Origin: Aradus depressus
Lineage: Eukaryota; Arthropoda; Insecta; Hemiptera; Aradidae
NCBI GenBank assembly: GCA_963662175.1
Contig: OY759214.1
Coordinates: 74,102,037-74,166,036 of the forward strand
DNA: 64,000 bases
Direction: 5' to 3'
Shown: positions 31,086 to 41,884 of the stretch, piece after piece
How the letters are laid out: each line of letters begins with the position of its first letter
Numbering within the stretch: the stretch's first letter is position 1
Notes under the pieces: model-generated
Told to the model about the DNA's origin: nothing
Seen by the model: only the letters and a program-made list of their open reading frames with translations
Databases searched by the model: none
Position numbers and translations under genes: made by a program

Positions 31086-31371
31086 AGATGTTTAATGAGG
31101 AACTTAAAATAAAAATATATGTGGCGAAGTTCCGAAAACGGTCTAAAAAGCAAATTTTATAATAAAAACTATTAAATTTAAAAAAAAATCATCGTAGAGT
31201 TTATCTTCAACTCTTGTCCTCTAAACTCATGCAAATGTGTTCTATAAAAACTGCTATGGCTCATAAAAATACTATAAAAAGTGCTTTTTTATCAAATCTT
31301 GTCTTGAAAGAGAAGACATTGAACATGAAGCAACGGGGAGTCTACTCTGAAAGTCGAGGAAAGTGCAAGTT

Positions 31372-31660
31372 TGTTTTTGTGACTCATGCCCAGACTTTAA
31401 CTACAAGGTTATATCACCTACTACCAGAGTGCTCTTTTGTAGCTTTGTTGTACATGAGCCCGACATTACTCTGCGAGTCCTAAATGTTTACCTTTTCAGT
31501 TCCCAAGAATAGGAAGTCTTGAACGAGTATCTGACATCGCACAGCCTCGGGACCATTGCTTAACGATTCATCCGAAGGATGGCGAGCTAAGGGCCTCGGC
31601 TGAGCATCGAATCCGCGACCTTGAGAACAGTGCGCAAACATGCTATCTACTATAGATTTT
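31372..31660 (-). mobile_element. SINE1 copy, diverged
   Basis: TTTTTGTGACTCATGCCCAG, GAGCCCGACATTACTC, TATCTGACATCGCACAGCCT, CGGGACCATTGCTTAACG, TCGAATCCGCGACCTTGAGA. The outermost head is lost. Confidence 0.7.
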
Positions 31661-31865
31661 TCAAAATCATTTAAAAGATCAGAAGTGCATTATTTATTAT
31701 TATATTGTTTTTGGGTCTAAAACAATTGGAAAAAAAGTGCGGAAAACACAATTTTAAGATGAGAGACTAAAGAACTATTTTTTGCGTTTGCTTGCCTAAA
31801 GAGCAATCTGTACTTACTACGCATCGAAACTATAAAATTAGCGTAATTCGAAATGTTTCTTATTG

Positions 31866-32082
31866 TTAGTTATTATGACTCATGCCCGGGCTTTAAGTAC
31901 GAGGCCTAGAATAGGGGTCTTTAACGAGTATCTGACATTGTACAGGCTCGGGACCATCGCTTAACTTAATTTTTTTTTCTCCTCCCAGATAAAAAAACCT
32001 AAGGGCCTCGGCCGGGTAACGAACCCGCACTATCGAGCTCAGTGCGCAAGCTCGCATACGATTGGGCTACCGGCGCCCTTTA
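31866..32082 (-). mobile_element. SINE1 copy with internal deletion
   Basis: TTAGTTATTATGACTCATGC, CCGGGCTTTAAGTACGAGGC joined directly to AATAGGGGTCTTTAACGAGT, then GCCTCGGCCGGG and GGGCTACCGGCGCCC. The region carrying the CACTCTGGTGGACATGAGCC phrase is deleted. Confidence 0.75.
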
Positions 32083-32135
32083 AAGTTGCTTATCGTTGAT
32101 TAAGTATAAGATTTTAAGACTTTATTCATATAGCA

Positions 32136-32735
32136 GTAAGGAAAAGGGGCGTAGCCAGGATTTTGAGCAGGGGGCGTGGGCAAAGTTAGACTACGAGGGT
32201 GGGGGGTATAGACTTCCGAGGGCACAGCCCGCAGTTTCCGTGGTTAGCGTTGCAGACTTTTTGCTATTAATTTGGGAGATTCGGACCTCTAGAAGCTCCC
32301 CCTGAGGTAACCACTGACTGTAAGACTTTACATGAGCAGCAAAAAAGTCAAAGGGCAGGAGCAGCAAATGCATCCTGCGGTTTCAGTCCCTTTAGAATTA
32401 AATGACTCACATCCAATAGCGTGCATTTGCTGCTGCTGCGCTTTGCATTTTTACTGCGCATGCAAAACCAGCTTTAAGAGTATAAAGTATAACATAAATG
32501 ACGATTTTGAGTAAGGAAATGAAATGATCGTATTCATATATGTATATTTAAATAAATGTAATATGACTTGTTTTGTACATGTACATTTATGCAACAGTTG
32601 ATTGCTGATTTAGAAATCAGACGCACGGGAAATTCGAAGATCCTATTGGTAACTTGCAAGCAATCCATTTTTAATAAAAACAATTTTTTTAGTTTATTTA
32701 ATTTTCATGGTTTTTTGCTCTGGTTACGCCCCTGG
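32136..32735 (+). mobile_element. hAT-like MITE
   Basis: GGGGCGTAGCCAGGATTTTG at the left and, read inward from the right, CAGGGGCGTAACCAGAGC form imperfect terminal inverted repeats about 600 bp apart. The interior has GCAGCAAATGCATCCTGCGG and its partial complement GCATTTGCTGCTGCTGCG. No transposase. The CAGGGGCG start fits hAT MITEs. A clear 8-bp target duplication was not seen. Confidence 0.5.
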
Positions 32736-32849
32736 TTGTATATAAAATACTTAGAGACTTTTCCGTGTCCATCCAACATTATACTTGAAATCGACAATAA
32801 TAAAACAGTACTGAATGAAGGTCAATAGGAATTCAATGATTGCCAATTG

Positions 32850-33000
32850 TTGGCAACTTTTGGATAGAGAAACGCGGGCATATTGTGGAAACTTATTATA
32901 AATAAATTACTTTTTTTTAAAAATATTGTTTATTCCACAATAAAATTCCAGGTTTCCGTAGTACACCATTGTCAGGTTTAGTTTAGACATGTTTGATGCG
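32850..33000 (-). mobile_element. Penelope-like remnant
   Basis: GAGAAACGCGGGCATATTGT, AAATATTGTTTATTCCACAA and GGTTTCCGTAGTACACCATT then GTCAGG, which in complement is a decayed hammerhead-like core (CTGACAATGGT..GGAAACC). Same plan as 62504-62960. Confidence 0.45.
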
Positions 33001-33029
33001 TTTAGCTGTTATTGAAAAAGTCGTCGGCA

Positions 33030-33450
33030 ATTTACTTCCGCGATGCATTCATTACATCGACAGTTATTGAGGGGTTTTCAGTTTCCGATTCCGCTAAAAA
33101 TTGAAAAGTGTGTCGATATATTCATTTTATCGGCAATTATTATAATTTTTATGTTAAGCCTCCCCCTTAATCCCCACTCCTTTTTGTTTGATTTGGCTGA
33201 AAAACAATAGGTGTCATTGTTAGAGGGTTCTGAATTTACATATTAAATTTCGTGTTGATACAATCATTCTGTCAGGATTTATCATGTTCACAGATACACA
33301 CACAGACATTCTTTTTTTTCATACTCCGCATCACATTTTTAGCCGATTACATAACTTCCCGTATACTAATTCTATACTATACAAATTCTTAAATGTAAAA
33401 ACACAGGGATTCCTTAGTTGAAAGTCCAACATCTTACCTACCTCATGTAC
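33030..33450 (-). repeat. Family A dispersed repeat
   Basis: TTACTTCCGCGATGCATTCA, ACATCGACAGTTATTGAGGG, TGTCGATATATTCATTTTAT, GGCTGAAAAACAATAGGTGT, CAGATACACACACAGACA. Confidence 0.6.
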
Positions 33451-33500
33451 ATATATGTACGATTCGTATTCAGCAAAACTTGTCTTAATAGATGATATTT

Positions 33501-33533
<33 letters not shown>

Positions 33534-34184
33534 TATAGTTTGTTTTATTCATTTATTATTATTAAGTTGAAAAACATCTCTAAAAATTATTATTAATTTC
33601 CCAAATTTCTTATAAAAACTAGAAATTGGAAGCTGATGTCTGAGTAAATAGAAATGCATAATGCTAGACAACGGAAGGAAATTGAAAACTATCAAGACAT
33701 TAAATGTTTTCGTTTAGTTCTTAAAAATACATTTTTTGAAACATTTTATACTAAACTTTCAAATATTCTTTGTACAATTTTTTTGGAAAATAACAAAAGC
33801 CTATGAAAATTTGCCCCAACAAACCCTCAAAGCTATGATATGCTCAATAATAGAATGTTGAAAAATTGACAGCCATTGATAACATGTCCTTGTTATATAA
33901 AGAATTGTCCTCCATGGAAAGTATAGTACGTTCAAAAGGAAAAAAAGAAAGGAAAAATAATAATAATAATCTCAAAAGAAAAATGGGGCTGAGATAATAC
34001 AGAAAGGGGACTTTCAAAATGGTGAAGCCCTCTTTGTTTAAGACTACTATTCATGGCACATCTTTTGAAAGTTGGATGGAATCTAGTAGCCAACATCAGC
34101 TTGTATAAAATGAAAAATAGAGGGAGCTGTGTAGCTGTTTAGCGGCTACTAAGACCTGACATGTTGCTGGAAAATATATTTTTA
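33451..34184. other. AT-rich DNA, no gene seen
   Basis: Contains an (AT)n run near 33515-33535. The rest is unrecognised. 33930-34030 has short open frames without family resemblance. Confidence 0.35.
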
Positions 34185-34930
34185 TACCCACTACAGGGAA
34201 AGTTATGATTAGAATGTCGATGTTGAGTTTTCACGCAGGAATTTCAAGTTTTCCGACCCCCTAATTATTCTACAATGGAAAAACAAATTTCCTGTCTGTG
34301 AACATGATAACTTCTGATACAGTCGAATCCCGATATTTCGTATCCCGATTATTCGTATTTCCGGCTAATTCGTACAAATTTGCCGGTCCCCAGACAAAAT
34401 CCCGATAAGTGGTATAAAAAAAATACTCTTTTCACTCAAAGGAAATGAGGAGAGGAGAGGGGGAAAGGTTTAGCAATTTTATTGATCTTTTCCAACATTT
34501 TTTCGAACAAATATTATTTAATATTATATATTTATTTAATCTAAAACATATGTACATATTTTTTATTGCATGTATTGTTTATTGTATAGTTTAGTATAAA
34601 ACAGTGTTTATTGCATAGTTTTTATTCTTACCACATTGTACGTACTTCTTATTACATACATATTTGCATTAATACGTTTTTAATTTTTTTTATATTGTAC
34701 TCCCGATAATTAGTAATCCCGGTAATTCGTACAAACCGTCAATCCCTTGACCATACGAATTATCGGGATTCTACTGTAGAATGAATGTATCAACAACAAA
34801 ATTATATGTCTAACCTGTGCCATATAAGGACGACACCCTACGATTTTCAGTCAAATCAGGCAAAGGAAATGGAAGATTAGGAGGTTAACACAAAACCTCT
34901 GATAACTGCCGATGTAATAACGTATACGTA
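34185..34930 (+). repeat. Family A repeat interrupted by pogo MITE
   Basis: ACTACAGGGAAAGTTATGAT, TGAGTTTTCACGC, GAATTTCAAGTTTTCCGACC, GTGAACATGATAACTTCTGA then the MITE, then GAATGAATGTATCAACA, AAGGACGACACCCTACGATT, ATAACTGCCGATGTAATAAC. Confidence 0.6.
34320..34776 (-). mobile_element. pogo-like MITE, copy 2
   Basis: CAGTCGAATCCCGATATTTC on the left and CAGTAGAATCCCGATAATTC inward from the right, TA at 34318-34319 and 34777-34778. It is an internally shortened copy of 13646-14353 in opposite orientation, inserted in family A. Confidence 0.8.
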
Positions 34931-35351
34931 ATTCCACAAAAATGAGATAATTTCCAGGGAAATCGGGCCAGAGTAATGATGAAATGAGGAAGGAATGAGT
35001 TTGGAAAGGAAGGCTTTAAGGAAGCCATCACATTTTTTTTTTATTATTATTATTTTTTAAACTTTTTTTTTTTTTCAAATATATAAAAGCTATTGTTATC
35101 TAAGTGGCGTGATAGATTTGACATCAGTTTCATTTTGGGTTCATGTGATTGATCAATTGAAAGATATGGACAATTAAATCTGAAATGTTGAAAAAACAAA
35201 ACTGATTGCACAAAATATATCATGTTTAGACAACTAATCAATATGATTGATTGATTTTTACAATTCTATGGAACACATTCATTGATATAATTACAGTTCT
35301 TTCGAGACGCCAAGTCAATTTTTTCATTCCGAAAAAAAAATATATATATAT
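34931..35351. other. AT-rich DNA, no gene seen
   Basis: T and A runs near 35032-35075 and 35331-35352. No recognised element. Confidence 0.35.
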
Positions 35352-35433
35352 AGGTAAGGTTTGTTTAGGTTTTATAATGCCCGGGCTTTAACTACGATGT
35401 CATATCGCCTACTACCAGAGCGCTCTATCGTTA

Positions 35434-36421
35434 GGGTACGTCCATAGTGCACTGCTTCCCGCTTTATCGCGGCGGGCGAGCGGGGTAGAAAAAGTAGTGA
35501 AAACTTATTGGGGCGGTCATAGTGCACCTGCCTACCTGCTTTAACTGGCTCAAACTGCTTCTACCCGCTTTAACTGGAATGAATTATTGTTTTTTTTACC
35601 CGCTTGAACCGCTTACAGCTTAGCTCGCCCGGTCAGTTTGCTGTTATCTTCCGACTGTGCACGTTGTTAAAGTAGTTGTTAAAATAATAAATATGGACGT
35701 GCTCTTTAATATAAATAGTGCAGGCAACTAGGAAACAAAAACAATACAAAATTGTATAAAACAAAATATGACCTTTGGTGAGGGACTATATTAAAATTGT
35801 AGTAAACATAACACAAAAATAAAAACTGTAAAAAAAAAAATTATGTAGATATATATATATATATAAGCAATAAATTAAAATATATTTTTAAGCCTTAGTA
35901 AAAAATAAATTGTTGATCTACATCATGAAACAAGTGCACAATTAGTTCTGAGTCGAATTTTGGTCTATTGAAGAGATATTGGTGGAGAAATGTTTACCTG
36001 GGGATACACAAAGATAACACCATGTATTGGTTTAACGAAAATAAATTTATTATTATTATAGAAATATGTGACCTGGCCACTACAGGACTTTCTCCTCTCT
36101 CCCCCCTTCCCTTCTCAAAATTATTTCATTTTGTCTTTTTGTACGCCGTAATCCTGAGATTAGACATTCTTATACCTTGTAATGCCGGTATGAAATCATT
36201 TTGAGAAGGGAAGGGGGGAGAGAGAGGAGAAAGTGTAGTGGCCACGTCACATATTTCTATAATAATAATAAATTTATGTTCGTTAAACGTAATGCGTTTT
36301 CATATCCCGCGAGCGATGCTCTATAACCACCACCAGCTAGAATCGCGCGGGTTCACCTCGCTGTTTGCAACTGCCGCGGTTTAAGCGGTTGAGCGGGAAG
36401 CGGTGCACTATGGACGTACCC
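35434..36421. mobile_element. PIF/Harbinger-type MITE, 988 bp, TTA target duplication
   Basis: The ends are GGGTACGTCCATAGTGCACT then GCTTCCCGCTTTA, and in complement GGGTACGTCCATAGTGCACC then GCTTCCCGCTCAACCGCTTA. TTA occurs on both sides (35431-35433, 36422-36424), the 3-bp target duplication of Harbinger elements. The inside holds runs of CCCGCTT-like motifs, a nested hairpin (36031-36287) and no transposase. Confidence 0.75.
36031..36287. repeat. Hairpin with about 88-bp arms inside the MITE
   Basis: TTTAACGAAAATAAATTTAT, TATTATTATAGAAATATGTG, CTGGCCACTACAGGACTTTC, CTCCTCTCTCCCCCCTTCCC and TTCTCAAAAT on the left recur in complement on the right with only a few mismatches. The outer part (GGTTTAACGAAAATAAATTT) resembles the LINE 3' end at 51660, so two opposed LINE-tail insertions or a foldback are possible origins. 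Confidence 0.75.
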
Positions 36422-38023
36422 TTAGTCTGGTGGACAAGAGCCCGACTCTACTGTGGGAGTCCTAAATTTTGCCTACCCTAAATTTTTATTCACCTAGGCT
36501 AGGGGTCTGTAACGAGTACCTGACATGGTACAGGCTCAGGACCATCGTTTAAAGTCCCATCCGAAGGACGGCGTGCTTAAGTTTAGATAGTTTTTCTTAG
36601 AACGGAAATTGGAGGAATACTCAAAATGTTGATGAATTAAATTGAAAAGCAGGATCCATTCATGAGAAAATCGGTCGTTAGTGGAACTGTGAGATATGGG
36701 GCGACATTATTCAGATATGAGATATGGCTGCAAAACTCCAGCATAGTCATTAGCTGCCATTTTGTGACTCTTATTCAATGATCGATTCTATATTGTCTAC
36801 GACTTGTCAATAAAGTCATCTCGACTTTCAAGTCTTCATGTCTTTTGAATGACTAGCTTGAAATATTGAAAACTTGTCAATTATATTGAACGTTTGCATG
36901 GGCCCTTATTGGAAAAAAAAAAGAAAGAATAGTAGGGGAGATAAGAGGACTTGGCGCAAGGGGTAAAGGGTAACTGGGTTAGTATCATTTTTGAGTGTAG
37001 GAGCAACCCTCCCTTACCCTTTGCCCCCTCCAGTACGAATTGCACAGTCGCTACCCCCTGAAGCTCCAGGACAAGTTGCGCAGTCGCTACCCCCTGAAGC
37101 TCCAGTACAAGTTGCACGGTCGCTTCCCCCTGAAGCACAGTACAAGTTGCGCAGTCGCTACCCCCAGAAGCTCCAGTACAAGTTGCACAGTTGCTTCCCC
37201 CTGAAGCACAGTACAAGTTGCACGGTTGCTTCCCCCTGAAGCACAGTACAAGTTGCACGGTTGCTTCCCCCTGAAGCACAGTACAAGTTGCACAGTCGCT
37301 ACCCCCTGAAGCTCCAGTACAAGTTGCGCAGTTGCTTCCCCCTAAAGCACAGTACAAGTTGCGCAGTCGCTACCCCCTGAAGCACAGTACAAGTTGCACA
37401 GTTGCTTCTCCCTCCTAAGCTTCCCCGATTTCCCTAAAGTCGGCAGTGGCGCGTACTCTAGTTTAGGAGTTGTGAGTTTTTACCATTTAACTCTTTATTC
37501 CACAATAGATATTTCGGGTGGAAAGGGGGCGGGGATTGACCTCCTCCTCCCCTCGGCGAAGTTATGAACGGCATTCCATGCATACTTTGACAATGAAAAG
37601 GGGAAAAATTGAGAACAATTTCAGGATAGGAATCTAAAGAATTTATTGATTTCTAAAATTACTTTGAGAAAAGCCGCTGGAATTGCACAGGGCACCTAAT
37701 GCAGGGCCTAACGATGTTGGGCTATGTAAGGTACAGACAGGTATGGGATCACATTCCTAACTTCCTTCAACTATTTCCCCAATCTCTTTCTTCTATCCTC
37801 TTCCTCATCGACCTCATCTCAGCTCTTTTTCACTCTTTCCCCTTGCCTCTGATATGGAAGATAATATAAGACAACGTGTTGTACATTGAAGGGTTGTCGT
37901 CAACATTATAGCAATTTCGAACCGCAATACACTTTTGTATTTTTTCCTAATTCATGTATTTTTCAACAATAAAATTAAAGAGAAGAAGAAAAATGCGATC
38001 GGTGAACCAGAAGTGTCTTTCTT
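36393..38023. repeat. 1.63-kb tandem duplication, unit 1
   Basis: Direct duplication with unit 2 directly following. The unit includes the last bases of the Harbinger-type MITE, the 3' part of the split SINE1, a minisatellite (37030-37413) and about 600 bp of otherwise unrecognised sequence ending ACCAGAAGTGTCTTTCTT. Outside the minisatellite no differences were noticed between the units, so the duplication is recent or an assembly artefact. Confidence 0.9.
37030..37413. repeat. 35/36-bp minisatellite, unit 1 array
   Basis: About 11 units of two alternating types: CAGTACAAGTTGCGCAGTCG + CTACCCCCTGAAGCTC (36 bp) and CAGTACAAGTTGCACGGTTG + CTTCCCCCTGAAGCA (35 bp). Frames stay open on both strands (for example minus 36881-37357), which explains the long cysteine- and glycine-rich translations. 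They are not a gene. Confidence 0.92.
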
Positions 38024-39725
38024 GCGGGAAGCGGTGCACTATGGACGTACCCTTAGTCTGGTGGACAAGAGCCCGACTCTACTGTGGGAGTCCTAAATTT
38101 TGCCTACCCTAAATTTTTATTCACCTAGGCTAGGGGTCTGTAACGAGTACCTGACATGGTACAGGCTCAGGACCATCGTTTAAAGTCCCATCCGAAGGAC
38201 GGCGTGCTTAAGTTTAGATAGTTTTTCTTAGAACGGAAATTGGAGGAATACTCAAAATGTTGATGAATTAAATTGAAAAGCAGGATCCATTCATGAGAAA
38301 ATCGGTCGTTAGTGGAACTGTGAGATATGGGGCGACATTATTCAGATATGAGATATGGCTGCAAAACTCCAGCATAGTCATTAGCTGCCATTTTGTGACT
38401 CTTATTCAATGATCGATTCTATATTGTCTACGACTTGTCAATAAAGTCATCTCGACTTTCAAGTCTTCATGTCTTTTGAATGACTAGCTTGAAATATTGA
38501 AAACTTGTCAATTATATTGAACGTTTGCATGGGCCCTTATTGGAAAAAAAAAAGAAAGAATAGTAGGGGAGATAAGAGGACTTGGCGCAAGGGGTAAAGG
38601 GTAACTGGGTTAGTATCATTTTTGAGTGTAGGAGCAACCCTCCCTTACCCTTTGCCCCCTCCAGTACGAATTGCACAGTCGCTACCCACTGAAGCTCCAG
38701 TACAACTTGCACAGTTGCTTCTCCCTGAAGCACAGTACAAGTTGCGCAGTCGCTACCCCCTGAAGCTCCAGGACAAGTTGCGCAGTCGCTACCCCCTGAA
38801 GCTCCAGTACAAGTTGCACGGTCGCTTCCCCCTGAAGCACAGTACAAGTTGCGCAGTCGCTACCCCCAGAAGCTCCAGTACAAGTTGCACAGTTGCTTCC
38901 CCCTGAAGCACAGTACAAGTTGCACGGTTGCTTCCCCCTGAAGCACAGTACAAGTTGCACGGTTGCTTCCCCCTGAAGCACAGTACAAGTTGCACAGTCG
39001 CTACCCCCTGAAGCTCCAGTACAAGTTGCGCAGTTGCTTCCCCCTAAAGCACAGTACAAGTTGCGCAGTCGCTACCCCCTGAAGCACAGTACAAGTTGCA
39101 CAGTTGCTTCTCCCTCCTAAGCTTCCCCGATTTCCCTAAAGTCGGCAGTGGCGCGTACTCTAGTTTAGGAGTTGTGAGTTTTTACCATTTAACTCTTTAT
39201 TCCACAATAGATATTTCGGGTGGAAAGGGGGCGGGGATTGACCTCCTCCTCCCCTCGGCGAAGTTATGAACGGCATTCCATGCATACTTTGACAATGAAA
39301 AGGGGAAAAATTGAGAACAATTTCAGGATAGGAATCTAAAGAATTTATTGATTTCTAAAATTACTTTGAGAAAAGCCGCTGGAATTGCACAGGGCACCTA
39401 ATGCAGGGCCTAACGATGTTGGGCTATGTAAGGTACAGACAGGTATGGGATCACATTCCTAACTTCCTTCAACTATTTCCCCAATCTCTTTCTTCTATCC
39501 TCTTCCTCATCGACCTCATCTCAGCTCTTTTTCACTCTTTCCCCTTGCCTCTGATATGGAAGATAATATAAGACAACGTGTTGTACATTGAAGGGTTGTC
39601 GTCAACATTATAGCAATTTCGAACCGCAATACACTTTTGTATTTTTTCCTAATTCATGTATTTTTCAACAATAAAATTAAAGAGAAGAAGAAAAATGCGA
39701 TCGGTGAACCAGAAGTGTCTTTCTT
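38024..39725. repeat. 1.70-kb tandem duplication, unit 2
   Basis: Repeats unit 1 from GCGGGAAGCGGTGCACTATG to AAGTGTCTTTCTT. The offset to unit 1 grows from 1631 to 1702 across the minisatellite, a gain of 71 bp, exactly one 36-bp plus one 35-bp unit. It ends where family A sequence begins. Confidence 0.9.
38661..39117. repeat. 35/36-bp minisatellite, unit 2 array
   Basis: About 13 units, two more than unit 1, with the extra units near the low-coordinate side (CAGTACAACTTGCACAGTTG and neighbours). The remaining order of unit types matches unit 1. Confidence 0.92.
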
Positions 39726-39898
39726 AGAAAGTTCTGGATGAACATATAAAACTTCATTACATATATATCGTATCATATATGCGTATATGATACATTCATA
39801 TGTACTTATTATATATGCGTACATGATACATTCATATGTACGTATTATATATGCGTATATGATACATTCATTCTATTGGGAGTTATCGTGTTCACTGA
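39726..39898 (-). repeat. Family A fragment with a short 37-bp tandem repeat
   Basis: GTTCTGGATGAACATATAAA, then three copies of TATATATGCGTATATGATAC + ATTCATATGTACGTAT, then GGGAGTTATCGTGTTCACTG and ACACACTGACAGAC, the family A end. Confidence 0.6.
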
Positions 39899-40720
39899 CA
39901 CAAACACACTGACAGACTTTTTGATGTGTGAACATCTTAGCTCTCGCTAGGGGATATACCAGACCGTGAAATCGTAAATCTCGTTGATGTGCATGCGTAA
40001 TGGTGTGTGTGTCGGACGGTTGCGCGCGCTGCTTGTTTTTGAGCATTTCTACGTTCATGGAATAAGAAAGTGTGTAATATATTTCGACCGCATTTGACTT
40101 TTTTGTTGTACTTTTATGTGGTACTTTCAATGTTGTGATCAACAATATATATAATCTTTCGGTACGAAACTTTTAGATTAAGATGCTTCGATAGCTTAAA
40201 TTACTCACAATAAAAAAAAATTGTAGTAAAAGAACATAATATAGTAGTGTAAAATATATAATGTATAATATTCCAATATATTATTATATGATATTATATA
40301 TTAATAATAACTGCTGAAAATATCGATCAATATATAATATAACGTTATTACCCATTTCAGGAGATACCGAACAGCTTATTTCATTTTTAAATGACGAACT
40401 TAATCTACAAATGAATACGAATCGTAGCATTTCAACAACAAATTATGAAACTACCATCGACGCTGTATTCTCGCGGTATTTAGAGACACTACAATCACAG
40501 TTGTATATACCTTTCTTATTTTAGCTATCACAAACCTATAATTTCATGTATAGAAGAAATTGAAGAACGACAAATTTGAAAGTTTAATTCCTCGTACTAC
40601 TTTTCTTATTGTAACATTATAAAACAAATTTTAATCAAAATCAATGCACGACAGCACATTTTTGGAACTAAAGTAGATGTTTACACAACGATCACATTTT
40701 TTTTTTTTTTAATACTTGGA
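39899..40720 (+). repeat. Family B repeat, copy 2
   Basis: Reverse counterpart of copy 1 (19875-20320 plus 25484-25700). It contains about 280 bp absent from copy 1, including a coding-like stretch at 40361-40579. The first copy therefore looks like an internal deletion derivative of a longer element. The class is unknown. Confidence 0.65.
40361..40579 (+). pseudogene. C-terminal coding remnant of the family B element
   Basis: After a good acceptor (CCCATTTCAG at 40351-40360) one frame reads DTEQLISFLNDELNLQMNTN, then TTIDAVFSRYLETLQSQLYI and a stop at 40522. A one-base shift near 40520 continues the protein as YHKPIISCIEEIEERQI and a TGA at 40577-40579. Copy 1 keeps the last residues too. 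I have an uncertain impression of similar TTIDAVF.RY..YHKPIIS endings in arthropod transposon-type proteins but cannot name the family. Confidence 0.5.
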
Positions 40721-41168
40721 ATCAGGATGTGGACTTCGTATAGAGTTTGGTGAAAGCATAGGAAGACATATCATAATGTAAATTTATCAGAAAGTAATTA
40801 AAACGGAAATGCTCGTAAAAAGTTTCTGTCAGTAAGAAGAACATTGGCCATTAGCGAGGGGATCTGATCAGTTGTGAATTTTGATGAAACTTTCAAAGGG
40901 AAATACAGACTAGAGGGAGACCAACTTGAAACTGAAATAGCTCTTTTATGTTGGAACTTTTCAGCTGTACTGTTTGCATCCTTGAGCAAGATCCAACATT
41001 AACTTCTTTGAAAGATTATAAATTGAAAATATGGCCAGAGTAGAGAAAGTTTTAACTGAGTTTTGGATCTATAGACTGTATTCCAGAATGTTGTGCATTA
41101 AGTTTATTTGCAAACTGATGCAAGGATCTCTATTTTCCCGTCAAATTAGGAATGTAACCAGTACTCTT
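40721..41168. other. No gene recognised
   Basis: Open frames on both strands (minus 40798-40989, plus 41031-41276) have no recognisable motif. The second frame runs into the Harbinger element. Confidence 0.35.
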
Positions 41169-41194
41169 TTAGGTGGCTTTCACACCGGAGCGAC

Positions 41195-41520
41195 ATGCGA
41201 CGCAACACGTGTTGGACACAGGGCTTTCACATCAAAGAGACAAGTGACAAGACATTATCGGTCGCAAGGCAGTTGAAGTTGCTGTTCATAATTAGGTCTT
41301 CATCATCATCAGACGATGATGTGATGTTATCGATGAGTGCGGTAATGAGTTCTAGACGAAAGGCTCAAAGAAGAAGACGCCGAATGTGGGTGCACCCCTA
41401 CTGGAGAAATAACGTGGAAAATCATAGCCCTTACGTGATTTCAGAAGAACTGCTGGCACACCTAAAGAAATTTCAGCAGATGTACAAAATAAAGATAGAA
41501 ACGTTTCAGAAACTGTTGAG
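41195..41520 (+). pseudogene. Harbinger transposase N-terminus
   Basis: In the frame from 41195, after an acidic serine-rich stretch (SSSSSDDDVML), it reads RRKAQRRRRRMWVHPYWRNN, then LLAHLKKFQQMYKIKIETFQ and KLLR. RR.WVHPY..N followed by L...L...FQ.MY....ETF..LL is the N-terminal signature of HARBI1/PIF-type nucleases. The frame stops being Harbinger at the SINE1 insertion, and the DDE part never resumes. Confidence 0.75.
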
Positions 41521-41524
41521 GATT

Positions 41525-41765
41525 AGGTTAGGGTTAGGTTTTATGACTCATGCCCGGGCTTTAACTACGAGGTCATATCGCCTACAACCAGAACGCTCTT
41601 TTGTCACTCTGGTGGACAAGAGCCCGACTCTACTGTGGGAGTCTTAAATTTTGCCTACCCTAAATGTTTATTCACCTAGGGCAGGGGTCTTTAACGAGTA
41701 CCTGGAATCGTACAGGCTCGGGACCATCGCTTAACGTACCATCCGAAGAACGGCGTGCTTAAGTT
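41525..41765 (-). mobile_element. SINE1 inside the Harbinger element, 5'-truncated
   Basis: Tail TTAGGTTAGGGTTAGGTTTT, body CATGCCCGGGCTTTAACTAC, GGTGGACAAGAGCCCGACTC, CCATCCGAAGAACGGCGTGC, ending at TTAAGTTTGATTT without tRNA head. It interrupts the transposase reading frame. Confidence 0.85.
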
Positions 41766-41884
41766 TGATTTCTCGGTTTCATTCTTGGGGACAAATGTGT
41801 TGCGTCGCATGCGCTCCAGTGTGAAAGCCACCTTAGATATGTAAACAGAAATGACGGGCATGAATAAATCTATAAAAAAAAAAA

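Larger units (their letters stand above)
35352..36590 (-). mobile_element. SINE1 split by a Harbinger-type MITE
   Basis: 35352-35433 carries the tail and 3' body (TTTGTTTAGGTTTTATAATG, CATATCGCCTACTACCAGAG, CGCTCTATCG). 36422-36590 resumes with TTAGTCTGGTGGACAAGAGC, CCGACTCTACTGTGGGAGTC, ATGGTACAGGCTCAGGACCA and GGACGGCGTGCTTAAGTTTA. The SINE head is missing. The second part is duplicated at 38053-38220. Confidence 0.8.
41172..41832 (+). mobile_element. PIF/Harbinger element, 661 bp, transposase remnant inside
   Basis: Terminal inverted repeats of about 37 bp: GGTGGCTTTCACACCGGAGC then GACATGCGACGCAACACG on the left, and the same in complement on the right with one substitution and one missing base. 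TTA target duplications at 41169-41171 and 41833-41835. Inside are a transposase N-terminal remnant (41195-41520) and a SINE1 (41525-41765). The catalytic part is gone, so it is non-autonomous. Confidence 0.88.

Noticed and set aside
36881..37357. 158-codon minus-strand frame rich in C, G, T and V (and similar frames at 38682-39059)
   Set aside because: It is entirely translation of the 35/36-bp minisatellite plus flanks. Other frames are open as well, and the pattern follows the repeat unit.
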